Shown: one piece after another, positions 47,009 to 59,233 of the stretch
Position numbering within the stretch: position 1 is the first letter of the stretch
How the letters are laid out: each line of letters starts with the position of its first letter
Source: Anaeramoeba ignava
Lineage: Eukaryota > Metamonada > Anaeramoebidae
Length of the DNA: 64,000 nucleotides
Reading direction: 5' to 3'
NCBI GenBank assembly: GCA_028826165.1
Contig: JAPDFW010000059.1
Location: forward strand, 1,377,001-1,441,000
Position numbers and translations under genes: made by a program
The notes under the pieces: generated by a model
Database searches by the model: none
The model's input: only the letters and a program-made list of their open reading frames with translations
Told to the model about the DNA's origin: nothing

Positions 47009-50000
47009 TTATTTTTTAGAAGTAGTTTCTTCAATACTTTGTAAATATAAATCTTTTTCAGTATTAACAGTTTCCATAACAATATCATCAATATTTCCTT
47101 GATCATTCATTTCATTTTCATTTTCATCAATATCATTAACTGAATAAACAGTAACTGATGGTGTTACTTTAACTACTTTTCTTTTTTTATACCAATAAAA
47201 TGCAACTCCTCCAACAACTGCTAATGCTCCAAAACTTGTTCCAAGTCCTGCATATAATCCTGTTTTGGATGTTGTACTTGGTTCAGAATCTGTTTTAAAA
47301 TAAAATTTATTACTCCAAATTGAATATCCAATTTCATTTGTTGATCTAACTTCAATAGAATAATTTGTTGATGAACTTAAATTTGCAACAACTCCACTAT
47401 TAATTGTTGTAAATGTTTCACTTGTTTCATTTTCATTTTCATTTTTGATTGATTTTATTTCATATTGAATTATTGATTCTCCATTAATTCTTGGTTTATT
47501 CCATTCAATACTTAATGAATTATATGATTTTTTTGTATTATATAATTCTTTGATTTGTTCTGGAATTGTTTTATTGGTTTCGAATTGAAATGATTTACTC
47601 CATTCTCCAAAATATTCATTAATTTCTGCTCGAACTTTAACTGAATAATTTGTAAATGGAATTAAATTATCAAATGAAAAAAGATCTGAAATGAAATTGG
47701 TTCGATTAAATCCTGTATTAAGAAGAACTGTATATGTTGTAATATCTGGATCATTTAAATTTTCCCATCCAATAACTGCTGAATATGATTCAAGATTTTT
47801 TAAGAATATTCCTTCAACTTGTGAAGGTGTAAATGTTTGTGTACTTATTGAAAAATTTGATGAATTTCCAAATCCAATTGAATTAAATGGAATTATTATT
47901 ATTGTATAATTGGTTTGTGTTGTTAAATTATAAAATGATCCTTGATTTGTGTTAACTTGAATTTGAATTGAATTTGTTAAATTGTTATCTTCAATACATG
48001 TAACATTATATCCTTCAATGTATCTTCCTCCATTATTAGGTTCATTCCAACTTAAAATTAAATAAGTTCTTCTAATTTCGATTGGAATTAATTCTTCAAC
48101 TTTAAATGGTACTTCTGCTGAATATGTTGAGATGTTTTTATCTTCACTCCATTCATTACATTCTCCAATAGGATTAATTGCTTTCATTGAAATTGAATAT
48201 TCTCCTGATATTAAATTACTAATATTATATTCATTTTCTGTTGAATTAATTTCAATTTGTGTTGAATTTTGAATACTTAAATTAGAAAATCTATATGAAA
48301 GAATATAAGAAGTAATATTTAATCCTCCATTATTTGGTTTTTTCCAATTTACTTTGATTGATGTTGAACTTAATGTTGTTGCATTAACTTGTTCCATTTG
48401 TTTTGGTGTTGTTGGTTGTGATGTTGATGCAATTAATGTTTCTGAATAATTTGATTGTCCAATTTCATTTATTGATGAAATTGAAATATCGAATGTTCCT
48501 GATAAAAGTGAATTAAATTGATATTGATATCCACTTATTGGTGGTTCAATTTGAATATATTGTGTAATATTTGTTGAATATGGAGTAAATGAAAAAATAT
48601 AATTAATTATTGTTCTTCCATTATCATTTGGTTTATCCCATTTAATTGTAATTGAAGTTGATGTTGCTGAAATTTGAGTTAATCCTGTAATTATATCTGG
48701 AATATTTGGTGATAATGTATTCATTGAAACTAAAATTCCTTCTGATTCTCCAATAGAATTAATTGAATAAACTGTAATATTATAAGAATCTGAAAGTAAA
48801 TTTGTTAAATTATATTCTGATACAACTTCATTTGTTGAAATATTCCCATTTGAACCATTAGAACTTAATCCTTTATATTCAATAATGAAATATAGAATTG
48901 GTTTACCTCCATTTGAAATTGGTTGATTCCAACTCATATAAATTGAAGTTGAAGTTGAATTAATAAATAAAAGATTTGAAATTGGAGAAGGTGAAGTTGG
49001 TTGTAAAGTTGAAAAAACAATAACATCACTTGTTGCTCCTTCTCCATTTTGATTTGTTGCTGATATTTTGATACTATAATTTCCTGAATAAATATTATTA
49101 AGAATATAATCATTTATTGAAGGTGATGGATTTCCTTCTAAATCAATTAAAATTTCATTCCAAAATGTATCACTTGTTAATTTATAATATAAATTATAAG
49201 AAGTAATATCACTTCCTCCATTTCCTGGTTTTTCCCATTCAATTCCTAATGATGTTGATGTTGAATTAATTAATGAAGGAATTAATATTTTATCTGGAAT
49301 AGTTGAATTATCAGTTGAAATTGTTGCAATATCACTCCAATAATAAGACCATCCAGCATCATTATATGCTTTGATTTCAAAATCATATGATGTTTCAGAT
49401 TCAAGATCTCCAATAATACAACTTAATGATGTATTCATTATATTAATTACATCTGTAAATATTGAATCATTACTTAATTTATATTGAATTTTATAAGCTT
49501 TAACTTCATCTCCACCTTGATCATTTGGAATAAACCATCCTAATGTTATTGAAGTTGGTGAACCTGAAATTTTATAAGGTTTATTCATAATTCCAGGAGG
49601 AGAAGGAGGATTAGTATTCATTATAAATTCAGTTCCATTATTTGAAAATCCAACTGAATTATTTGATTGCATTTTGATTGTATAAGTTCCTGAAAGTAAT
49701 GAAGTTAATGTATAATAAAGATTTGTACTAAAAAGATCAATAGATTTAAAATCTTCAGAAGGTGTTGCATTTTCATATTTATACCAAATTTTATATCCAA
49801 TAATTGTTGAACCTCCATTTGATGGTTTAATCCAAGAAATTGAAATTGATGAAGAAGTTTTTCCAGTTTGTGAAATTGAATTAACTGGTGATGGAATTGT
49901 TGATGGATCAGTTTCAATAGTTAAATTATAACTTAAATCAGATTCAGGAGTAATTGAATTCAAAGCACGAATAGCTATTGTATAATTTGCATAAATCAAA

Positions 50001-52160
50001 TTAGGAATTGTTGCTTCAAGAACATCAGGAGAAACAAGTTGATAATTCCAATTTGTTTCAGGAATTTTCAAAAAAGCAATTTGATAATTTATAATTTCAC
50101 TTCCACCATTTGATTGAGGAGCTGACCAATTAATAGAAATTGAATCACCAGTATGATTAATTTCATTTAATGAAGTAATAACAGAAGGACAAGTTGCTGG
50201 ATCAGTCCAAATCGAAAAATCAGATGAAAAATCTCCAATAAATAATTCACTTTTTGCTCTAACTTTAACAATATATTCACCAGAAAGAATTGAAGTAATA
50301 TGAAATGAATGAATATCAACTCCAAAACTATAAGTATTCCAAGTTTGATTACCAGCTTTATGAAACCAAAGATCATATCCAATTAAAGGAGATCCTCCAT
50401 TTGAAGCATTTCCCCAAGTTATACCAAATGAAGTTGAAGATTTCCAAGATAAATCTTCAGAAATTGAAGGAGGAGAAGGAGGAATTGCACTTAAAGTACT
50501 TGCAGCAGTTTCAAGTGTCCAAACTCCAGTTCCTATTTATTTTTTTTCCAATATTTATATTTTAAATTAATTTAATTTGGAAATATAAATAATAAATCAA
50601 AATAATAAATAATCATATTTAAAATTTAATTTAATAAATCATATTTAAAATTAAAATAAATTAAAATTTTGGGAAATAAATAAATTGAAAAAAATAATAA
50701 AATCAAAAAAATAAATAAAAATTTAATTTAAATAATCATATTTAAAATTTAATTTAATAAATTAAAATAATAAATACCTTCATTATTATATCCAACAACC
50801 TGAGTTAAATAATTTCCTGAATATAAATTACTAATTGTATATTGATGAACATCTCCAACAAGAGTAACTTCAGTCCAATTACTTTCTCCATAAGGTGTAT
50901 ATTTAACTTTATATCCAAGAACTGAAAAATTAGGAGGATTTCCCCATAATAATCTAAATGAAGTTGGAGTTTGTGAATCAAAAGTAGGTTGTGACATTTG
51001 AGTTGGAGTACATTCTGTTTTACCATTTCCTGAATTTGTTGTGCCATTTGGACATGAACTACATCCTGTATTTCCTGTTCCAGTATTATAAGTATTTTGA
51101 TTACATTGAGTACATGAAGCAACATTTGTTGATGTTGAATATGTTCCTGCAACACAAAATGGACAATTTGGAGTTGGAAGAGATGAACCAGCAAGACAAA
51201 CACATTGTCCATTTGGTTGACAATTTCCTCCATTATAACAGTCGTTACAACTTGACATTCCATTTCCATTATATTTACATGAGCTCGCATATATATTTTC
51301 TTGACCACTTCCAGTATTATCAACAATAACAACATTTGTCCAACTGAAATCATTATCAATCAATCCTAAATCTCTGTTGCAATATAAACCACCACCAGAT
51401 GAAGAAGCATAATTATCTTTGATTAATATATTTGTAAGTTCTGTTGAACATAATCCATTATAAATTGCTCCTCCTTTACTTGCACTATTATTCACAAATA
51501 TACTATTTTTCAGTACTGGATACCAATTCACAATCAAACAATAGAATTGAATTGCACCTCCTATTTTGATTTTTGATTTAAATTTGATTTAAATAATAAA
51601 TAATAGATAATAAATAATAGATATTAAATAATAAATAATAAATATTAAATATTAAATAATAAATAATAAATAATAAATAATAAATAAATACCTTTATCAC
51701 CACTATTACAATTTTGGAATGTAAAACCATCAAACAAAGGAGAACTTGAATCATGAACATACATACATTGTCTTGCATTTCCTCCATCTAAAATAGTTAC
51801 ATCAGGTCCTCCAGTAGAAACAATATACCACCAAGCATCTTGTCTATTTATTGTTTGAGAAAGATAATAATGACCAGGATAAACACAAACAGTATCACTA
51901 TTTCCACTAACTGATAATCCTTGTTCGATTGTAGCACATGCAGTTTGATATGATTCACAATTATTACCATCACTTCCAAATGATTGAGCAATATATTTTG
52001 TACATGTATAACTTGTATCATCAAATTTATAGTTTGCTAATATTCTTTCTAATTTTATCACTTCTTCATTATTATTTGGATTTGTTTTTGAAGTTGAAAT
52101 TGAAAATATTGTAAATATTAAAGTTATTCCAAAAAATATTATTAATTTTGGGTTTTTCAT
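47009..52160 (-). CDS. Surface receptor-like protein, copy 3
   Basis: Third tandem paralog, 1,591 residues. Exons 52160-51692, 51560-50778 and 50532-47009. Same domains: signal peptide, beta-helix, Cys-rich/EGF-like block, about twelve FN3 domains, TM and acidic tail ending EETTSKK. Its beta-helix segment carries the most differences (CESYQTACATIEQGL, NSGDK with one extra codon), while the FN3 array is nearly identical to the other copies. It has the shortest introns of the three. The 5' neighbour is TRAPPC8 in divergent orientation, across a 1.2-kb repeat-rich gap. Confidence 0.85.
50533..50777 (-). repeat. Copy 3 intron 2
   Basis: 245-bp phase-1 intron with a single AATAATCATATTTAAAA block plus a short duplication. 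Confidence 0.85.
51561..51691 (-). repeat. Copy 3 intron 1 (short form)
   Basis: 131-bp phase-1 intron. Same splice sites and same unit type as the 958- and 836-bp introns of its paralogs. Confidence 0.88.
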
Positions 52161-52700
52161 TTCCTTTTAATTAATTTTGTTTTTGTTTGAAATTTTATTA
52201 GATGTGTATGTTAGATTAAGGGGTTTTTTTGGTTAAATCAAAAAAAAAAAAGAAACAAGACCAAAAAAATCAACAAAAAAAAAATGATCATAAAAAAATT
52301 TTTTTCACTTCTTTTTCTATCAAGGAAATTTTTTTTTTGTGGTTATTTTAACTATTTTGAGTTATAATTTTTTTTTTTTATAAATGAAAATGAAAAAGGA
52401 AATTTCAATAAGAAAAAAAAATGAAAAAGATCAAACAAAAATTTTCATAATTATGATGATTTATTTTCTACAATTAAATAGAAAAAGAGAAAAATAAAAA
52501 GATAAAATGGCAAAAAAAAAATTTTTTTGATGAAAGGTTTTTTTGAGAGAAAAGGAAAATCTATTAATATTTCTAAATGAATTTAAGTTTAAAATAATTA
52601 ATTATTTAAGTGAAAATTTTAATTATTTGAAAAAGAAAAATTTATTTAAAGATCTTTTTTTTTTTTTTTTTTTGCCATTTTAAAATCAAGAATGATTTCA
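52161..52700. other. Upstream region of receptor copy 3
   Basis: AT-rich, non-repetitive ~540 bp. It contains T(n)CAT(n) motifs in gene sense at 52381-52432 and long T or A runs. No frame, tRNA fold or other gene is recognised. Confidence 0.5.
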
Positions 52701-53305
52701 ATTTTACCATAAATTTAAATTTAAAATCAAAATCAATATCAAAATCAATATTAAATATTAAAATCAATAATAAATATTAAATATTAAATATTAAAATTAA
52801 AATTAAAATCAATATCAAAATTAAAATCAAAATCAAAATCAAAATCAAAATCAATATCAAAATCAATATCAAAATTAAAATCAAAATTAAAATTAAAATC
52901 AAAATCAAAATCAAAATTAAAATCAAAATCAAAATCAAAATCAAAATCAAAATCAAAATCAAAATCAAAATCAAAATCAAAATCAAAATTAAAAATAAAA
53001 ATCAAAATTAAAAATCAAAATTAAAATTAAAATTAAAATTAAAATCAAAATCAATATCAAAATCAAAATCAATATCAAAATCAAAATCAATATCAAAATC
53101 AATATCAAAATCAATATCAAAATCAATATCAAAATCAAAATCAAAATCAAAATCAAAATTAAAATCAAAATCAAAATCAATATCAAAATCAATATCAAAA
53201 TCAAAATCAATATTAAAAAAATCAAAATCAAAATCAATATTAAAATTAAAATCAAAAATCAAAATTAAAATTAAAATTAAAATCAAAATCAAAAATAAAA
53301 ATCAA
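52701..53305. repeat. (AAAATC)n / (AAAATT)n intergenic repeat
   Basis: About 600 bp of AAAATC, AATATC and AAAATT hexamers between receptor copy 3 and TRAPPC8. Long frames giving (IL)n or (DF)n here are repeat artefacts. Confidence 0.88.
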
Positions 53306-53307
53306 TA

Positions 53308-53360
53308 TTTTTTTCATTTTTCATTTTTCATTTTTTTCATTTTTTTCATTTTTTTCATTT
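53308..53360 (+). promoter_or_regulatory. Tandem T-rich CAT motifs upstream of TRAPPC8
   Basis: Five CATTTTT blocks in ~50 bp, ending 19 bases before the ATG at 53379. Confidence 0.4.
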
Positions 53361-53378
53361 AAAACAATTAATATTAAA

Positions 53379-56300
53379 ATGTCAAGTTATGATCCCCCTT
53401 TTAAAATACCTCTTTCAATGAGAAGATTGAAGAATTGGGTATGGAAACAATATTCACCACTTGTTCTTGTAACAACAAGTACAGATGCAGAAGAAATTTG
53501 TCAAAGAAATGGATTAAGTTTTGTTGAAATGATCCGACCATTTGCAACATTAAAAGATTCAGTTTCACGAGTTCAATCAATTCAAAATCCCTCAGAATTT
53601 CAAAAATTACCAAATTTTCATATCCGTTTTTTACCTCTTGAAGAAATAAGCCCTATTGATTCTTCGGAAGTTGAATCAAGATTTAATTCAATTTTGCAAC
53701 AATTTTCAAATAATGGAAAAATTGATTCAACTTGGCCAATAAAGAATATTCAGTCAAACCTATTTCAAATTCCAAAATGTTTAAATTCCAAAATATTTCA
53801 ATTATAAAATATTTCAATTATAAAATGTTTCAATTCCAAAATATTTATTTAATTAAAAATATTTATTTAAATTATAAAATATTTATTTAAATTCTAAAAT
53901 ATTTATTTAAATTCTAAAAAATTTATTTAAATTATAAAATATTTCAATTCCAAAATATTTATTTAATTTCCAAAATATTTCAATTATAAAATATTTATTT
54001 CAATTATAAAATATTTATTTAAAATTCCAAAATATTTATTTAATTTCCAAAATATTTATTTCAATTTCAAAATATTTATTTAAATTCAAAAATATTTAAA
54101 TTTCAAATTTAAATTTTTAAAAATATTTATTTCAATTCTAAAAATTTATTTTATTTAAAATATTTATTTAAAATATTTATTTATTTAAATTATAAAAATT
54201 TATTTCAATTTCCAAAAATATTTATTTAAATTTCTAAAAATATTTCAATTCCAAAAAATATTTAAAATATTTAATTTCAAAATATTTCAATTCAAAAATA
54301 TTTATTTAAATTCTAAAATATTTATTTAATTTCCAAATATTTATTTAAATTATAAAATATTTATTTAATTTCAAAATATTTATTTCAATTCCAAAAAATA
54401 TTTATTCAATTTCTAAAATATTTATTCAATTTCAAAATATTTCAATTTCAAAATATTTCTTTAAATTATAAAATATTTATTTAATTTCTAAAATATTTAT
54501 TTAAATTTATTTAGTCAAGGATAATCCCAATCCTTGGTTTCAACCTTTACGAAGAGAACTAATGAATTCTCTTCGTGCTTTGGATTTTGAAACTTTAAAT
54601 CATCCAGTTAGTGTTATATCTGTTGTTAGTAGTGAAATAAAAGATCCTTCTAAAGTTATTGATTCTTTAACTGAACAATTTGATCTTGGAAAACCTCCTC
54701 AATTTATGAAAGAAAATAATATGAGTGTTGATATTATTAGATATATTGTATTGGTTCATGATGTTGCTGAATCTGATATAAATCAGTACAGAAGACTAAT
54801 TTAATTAAAATCAAAATCAAAATTAAAATCAAAATCAAAAATCAAAAATTAAAATTAAAATCAAAATCAAAATCAAAATCAAAATTAAAATTAAAATAAA
54901 TCAAAATTAAAATCAAAATTAAAATCAAAATCAAAATCAAAATCAAATTAAAATCAAAATTAAAATCAAAATCAAAATTAAAATCAAAATCAAAATCAAA
55001 AATCAAAATCAAAAATCAAAATTAAAATTCATATTTAAATTTAAAATTCCAAAAATCAAAATTTTTCAAAATCAAAATCAAAAAAAATCAAAATTATGGT
55101 GGAAATAAAATTCAAAACTTTATTAATCAAAAAATAATTCAATAAAAATATCAAATCTTTCATTAAAATCAAAAAACTCAAGATATTTTAAAATCGAACA
55201 TTTTATTCCTTTTTCAAAGAAAAATTCTAAAGTAAAATTAGGATGTCGTTTAAATAAAAATGATATCACTGCTTTAAAATCAAAAATTAAAATTTCAAAA
55301 GAGGATTTGTACTCAAGATTTTAAATTCCAAAAATTTTATCAAGAAAAAGATTGAAAGAATACCAAAGAAATTGCTGGAAATAAAATTACTTGAAAAAGT
55401 AATGTGTTTTAAATTCAATCCAAAAATAAAAATCAAAATCAAAAAAAAAAAATTCAAAAATTTCAAAATTCTTTTTCAAAAGAAAAATCAAAGTAAAAAA
55501 AATGCCAAAAATAAAAAAAAATCTTTAAAATTTTTAAGAGGATTTAAAATTTTTAAAAAAAAAAAATTAAATTGCTGAAATAAAAATTGCAAAAAATTAA
55601 AATCAATCAAAAATAAAAATAAAAAAATCAAAATTAAAATCAAAATTAAAATCAAAATCAAAATTAAAATTAAAATCAAAATTAAAATCAAAATCAAAAT
55701 AAAAATCAAAATAAAAAATAAATCAAAATGAAAAATCAAAATTAAAATCAAAATTAAAATCAAAATCAAAATTAAAATTAAAATTAAAATTAAAATCAAA
55801 ATTAAAATCGAAATGTTTTTATAGAGCCAAAAGATTTCGTCTATTCAAACCAAAAGGAAATGATATAAAAATCACAAAAACATACACAGACACATCTGTA
55901 GAAATGAAATATAGACTTTTAGCAGATTATTATTTTTTCTTAAGAGATTTTCAAGAAGCTTCCAATCAATATAAAATAGCATCAAACTTATTCAAGAAGC
56001 ATCAATCTTGGAATCACTATTTAGCATGCCAAGAAATGATAATTTTAAGCTCAATTTTTGCAAGACTGACAATTGATGAAAGTACAATTGAATCAGCAAT
56101 TTTAGCATCAGAAAAAATAACAAACAACAATTTAAAAATTCGTTTATATTGGAATTGTGCTGATGTTTTAAAAATGAAGGAGGAAAAAGTCAGCAAAGCG
56201 GCTGATGTTTATATTTCAGCCTCAAAAATACAGGATAATTTTTTTGCACCTTTATCATTAGAACAATCAGCGTTCTGCTATTATAATTCAAATCCAATAC

Positions 56301-59233
56301 AATTCAGAAAATATATATTATATTTGATGTTAGCCGGGAAAAATTATGGTGATTTAAATTATCATTCTTATGCTATTCGTTGCTTGTCAAGATGCTTGAT
56401 TGGTTTGGAAGGATTTCAATGGAGACTTGCTGAGGATCATTTAAATCATAAATTGGCGCGCCATTCTTTTTCCCTAAAACAACATCAGCAAGCAATTACA
56501 CTTTTTAAGAAAGTGTTTTTAGACTCAAAACAACAAGCTCATATGCAATCCGTTTTTCTTACTGAATTCCAAGATTTTTTCCAAGAATTCCAGAAATTGA
56601 AAAAATATAAACCAATCATTGAAAATTTTCAAGCACTTTCAATTGATTTGGAATCTATTCTTATTTCTTTAACAGATGATATTTTCCCTCAACTTAAAAA
56701 CACTCATTTATTTCCTCAAGAATGGATGAGATTGCAAGAAGATCTTTTAAATTATATTACAACAAATTTAATTAACAAAAAAACAAAGCAAGGAATAAAA
56801 ATTGGAAATCAAAATCAAAATGAAAATCAAAATCAAAATCAAAATGAAATCAAAATTGACATGCAATCAAATCAAATGTATAATTTTACAGGACTCAATT
56901 CAACATTCCGTTTTTGGAATCAAAAAAACGAAAATAAAGCACAATCTTTCATGAGAAGATCTACTGTTGTTAGTGAACCAATATCCATTGATTGTGTTCT
57001 TCACAATACCTTGAAAATAGAACTTCAACTTTCTCGAGTACATATTGTTGCTACTTATATGAAAGAAAGAGAGAAAAAAGAAGAAAAAAAGCAACAAATT
57101 GAAATGACTGAAAATGAAATTAATACTGAGTTAAATGAAAATATCAAATCAGAATCAAAATCAGAATCAAAATCAGAATCAAAATCAAAATCAAAATCAG
57201 AATCAAAATCAAAATCAAATCATAAATCAAAATCAAAATCAAGATCAAATCATAAATCAAAATCAAATCATAAATCAAATCATAAATCAAAATCAATTGG
57301 AGATACGAAAAAACATCATAAAAAGGATCGTAAACAAATTCAATTTGAAGAAAGAGAAATCACTTTAGAACCACTTGAATATCGCAAAATTACACTTAAA
57401 ATAACACCTTTAAAAACTGGAGTTTTAAAAATTCGAGGAGTTCATGCAACAATTTCCAATTCATTTTCAACGCTTATTGAATTTATTCCCAAAAAGTATC
57501 GGAAAAACAAAATACATAGATCATTTGAACTGATTGTAATTCCAGAAATGCCACTTTTAGAAGCACAAATTGAAAACTTACCCAAAAAAATATTTCAAGG
57601 AAGCGAAACAACAGCGATACTGAAACTTACAAATAAAGGGAAAATCCCGCTTCATAATGTTTATGCGAAAATCGGGCGTCCCAAATTCTTTGTTTTTGGA
57701 AGAAGAAACGAAATGGGAACGAAAATACCGAGATTTTATGAACAGAACGAAGAGAAAAACAAGAATGAAGAAAAAACAATTTTTTTGGAAGAATCAATGA
57801 TTTCCCGATTAGTCATCTCAGAACGCAATGTGGTTAAGATTGATACAGACATTATACATCCAGGAGAAACAGTGAGTCTTCCTCTATGGTTTCGAGGAGC
57901 AACCACAGGATCTGTTCCATTCCCATTTTGTTTCTATTACGAGAGTTCAGATCCAAATCCAATGATGCAATTCCGCATCCATCGATTACTTGCTAAATCA
58001 CAAGTTTTGCAGTCTCTGAAAATAAACACTGATCTCCAATTCAGTTTCACCTCGATATCCCAAAGAATATTAGTTATGAAAATTGAAAGTTATTGTAAAA
58101 ATCACACTTTGAATATTAATCAAATTTCTTCACTTTCACCTGAATGGATTATCGAGCCTTTAAATTTCAAAGAGAGTAGTGTTTCCAACAAAATGCAGAA
58201 TCCAGAAACCAATAAAAAACATCTTGATTTGAAAAAAAAACATATGTTTTCACTTGATTCAGAAAATCAAGCTGTGGTTTTAATATGCAAAATCATTCCT
58301 TCAAAAAAAGTTCAAATGCAAAATAGTAAAAAAGAAGAAGATCAACTTTTCAAATTTATTGTCCGCGATCTTTGTTTGCATACAAATGCGCCTGTTGATT
58401 GCTCACAAATACCTCATATCAATTTTTTGCAGCGAGAGAGACTATTCAGTTATTCTCGCTCGTTATTATTTGATAGTTCACACAATTTAAACCAAAGAGA
58501 AAATAAATATGAAATGCAAAAATCAATATCAATATTAAATCAAAAGAAGAAATCATCAGAAAACGAGGATCCAAACAAGCAGCAAAATGAATTGCATCGA
58601 AAAATGAGGAAAATCATGAAGGATCATCAATTGGATCTTGTGTTGATGTGGGAAATTGATGGGAATTATGGACAGCATAATATTTGCAATATTGAATTGA
58701 CAACAGAAATTTCCACTGTAATTTATACACCTCGTTTTTTCTCCTCTCTCGTAAAGGATAAATATTTCAACCAGATAATACAGTTACAACTAGATGCTCC
58801 AAATTCATTGATTCATGATTTCTCAAAATCACCTCTTCTTTTATGTTCTGTTGTTCTTCATATTAAAAATAATTCGCAATTCAATTTTAAATTGGATATT
58901 TCTCCAGAAAAAACAAAAAAGAGAAGAACTTTTCATAAAAATTCATCCATAATTGATAATTTTAATGATTCAAGTTTTTTTTGGATTGAATTTTCCAAAT
59001 TTCAAATCAAAGAGTTTAGAGCTTATTCTCATATTCAAGTTCCTTTGCAAATTTGCTTTACAAAAAAAGGTGTTTTCAATATTCATAATTTTTATGTTCA
59101 TGCTTTACCATTTATTTCTGAAGAAATTCTTTTGTCAGAAAATATTAAAATGAATCTTTTTGATTTGAAGAAATTTGAAACTGAAATTAAGTTTCATGAT
59201 ATTAATGAGCATCTTATTGATGTTTCTGATTAA
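53379..59233 (+). CDS. TRAPPC8: TRAPPC8 / Trs85, TRAPPIII subunit
   Basis: Subunit specific to TRAPPIII, the Rab1/Ypt1 exchange complex in ER-Golgi traffic and autophagy. Exons 53379-53778, 54515-54785 and 55825-59233; phases 1 and 2 match, giving 1,359 residues. The N-terminus has SPLVLVTTSTDAEEICQRNG then LSFVEMIRPFA, the TRAPPC8 opening. Exon 2 has WFQPLRRELMNSL...LNHPVSVISVVSS and YIVLVHDV (YYVLLHDV in animals). Exon 3 has the TPR-like region (YRLLADYYFFLRDFQEASNQY, WRLAEDHLNHKLARHSFSL) and the beta-rich C-terminal half (CVLHNTLKIELQLS). A Lys-Ser/Asn-His low-complexity insert sits at about residues 665-715. The ~150-200 residues that separate exon 2 and exon 3 blocks in animal TRAPPC8 are missing; their place is a 1.04-kb intron. 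Frame otherwise intact. Confidence 0.9.
53779..54514 (+). repeat. TRAPPC8 intron 1, AAAATATTTATTTAAATT repeat
   Basis: 736-bp phase-1 intron (GTTTAA..TTTAG) of AAAATATTTATTT[AC]AATT units. Confidence 0.82.
54786..55824 (+). repeat. TRAPPC8 intron 2, (AAAATC)n flanking a decayed core
   Basis: 1,039-bp phase-2 intron (GTACAG..TATAG). Both ends are AAAATC/AAAATT repeats. The core (about 55090-55600) is less repetitive, with scattered GGAAATAAAATT blocks, but no reading frame resembling TRAPPC8 could be found in it. Confidence 0.7.

Larger units (their letters stand above)
33588..52160 (-). repeat. Tandem triplication of the receptor gene, ~6.5-kb unit
   Basis: Three head-to-tail genes with shared 3' flanks (copies 2 and 3) and a shared short 5' block. 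The coding parts are near-identical. Most length differences between units lie in the introns and the purine-rich 3' flanks. Confidence 0.92.

Noticed and set aside
52161-52700. tRNA or other RNA gene in the non-repetitive spacer
   Set aside because: No A-box/B-box pair or cloverleaf could be seen; long homopolymers dominate. The same holds for the other spacers, and no CRISPR-type array of spaced repeats exists in the window.
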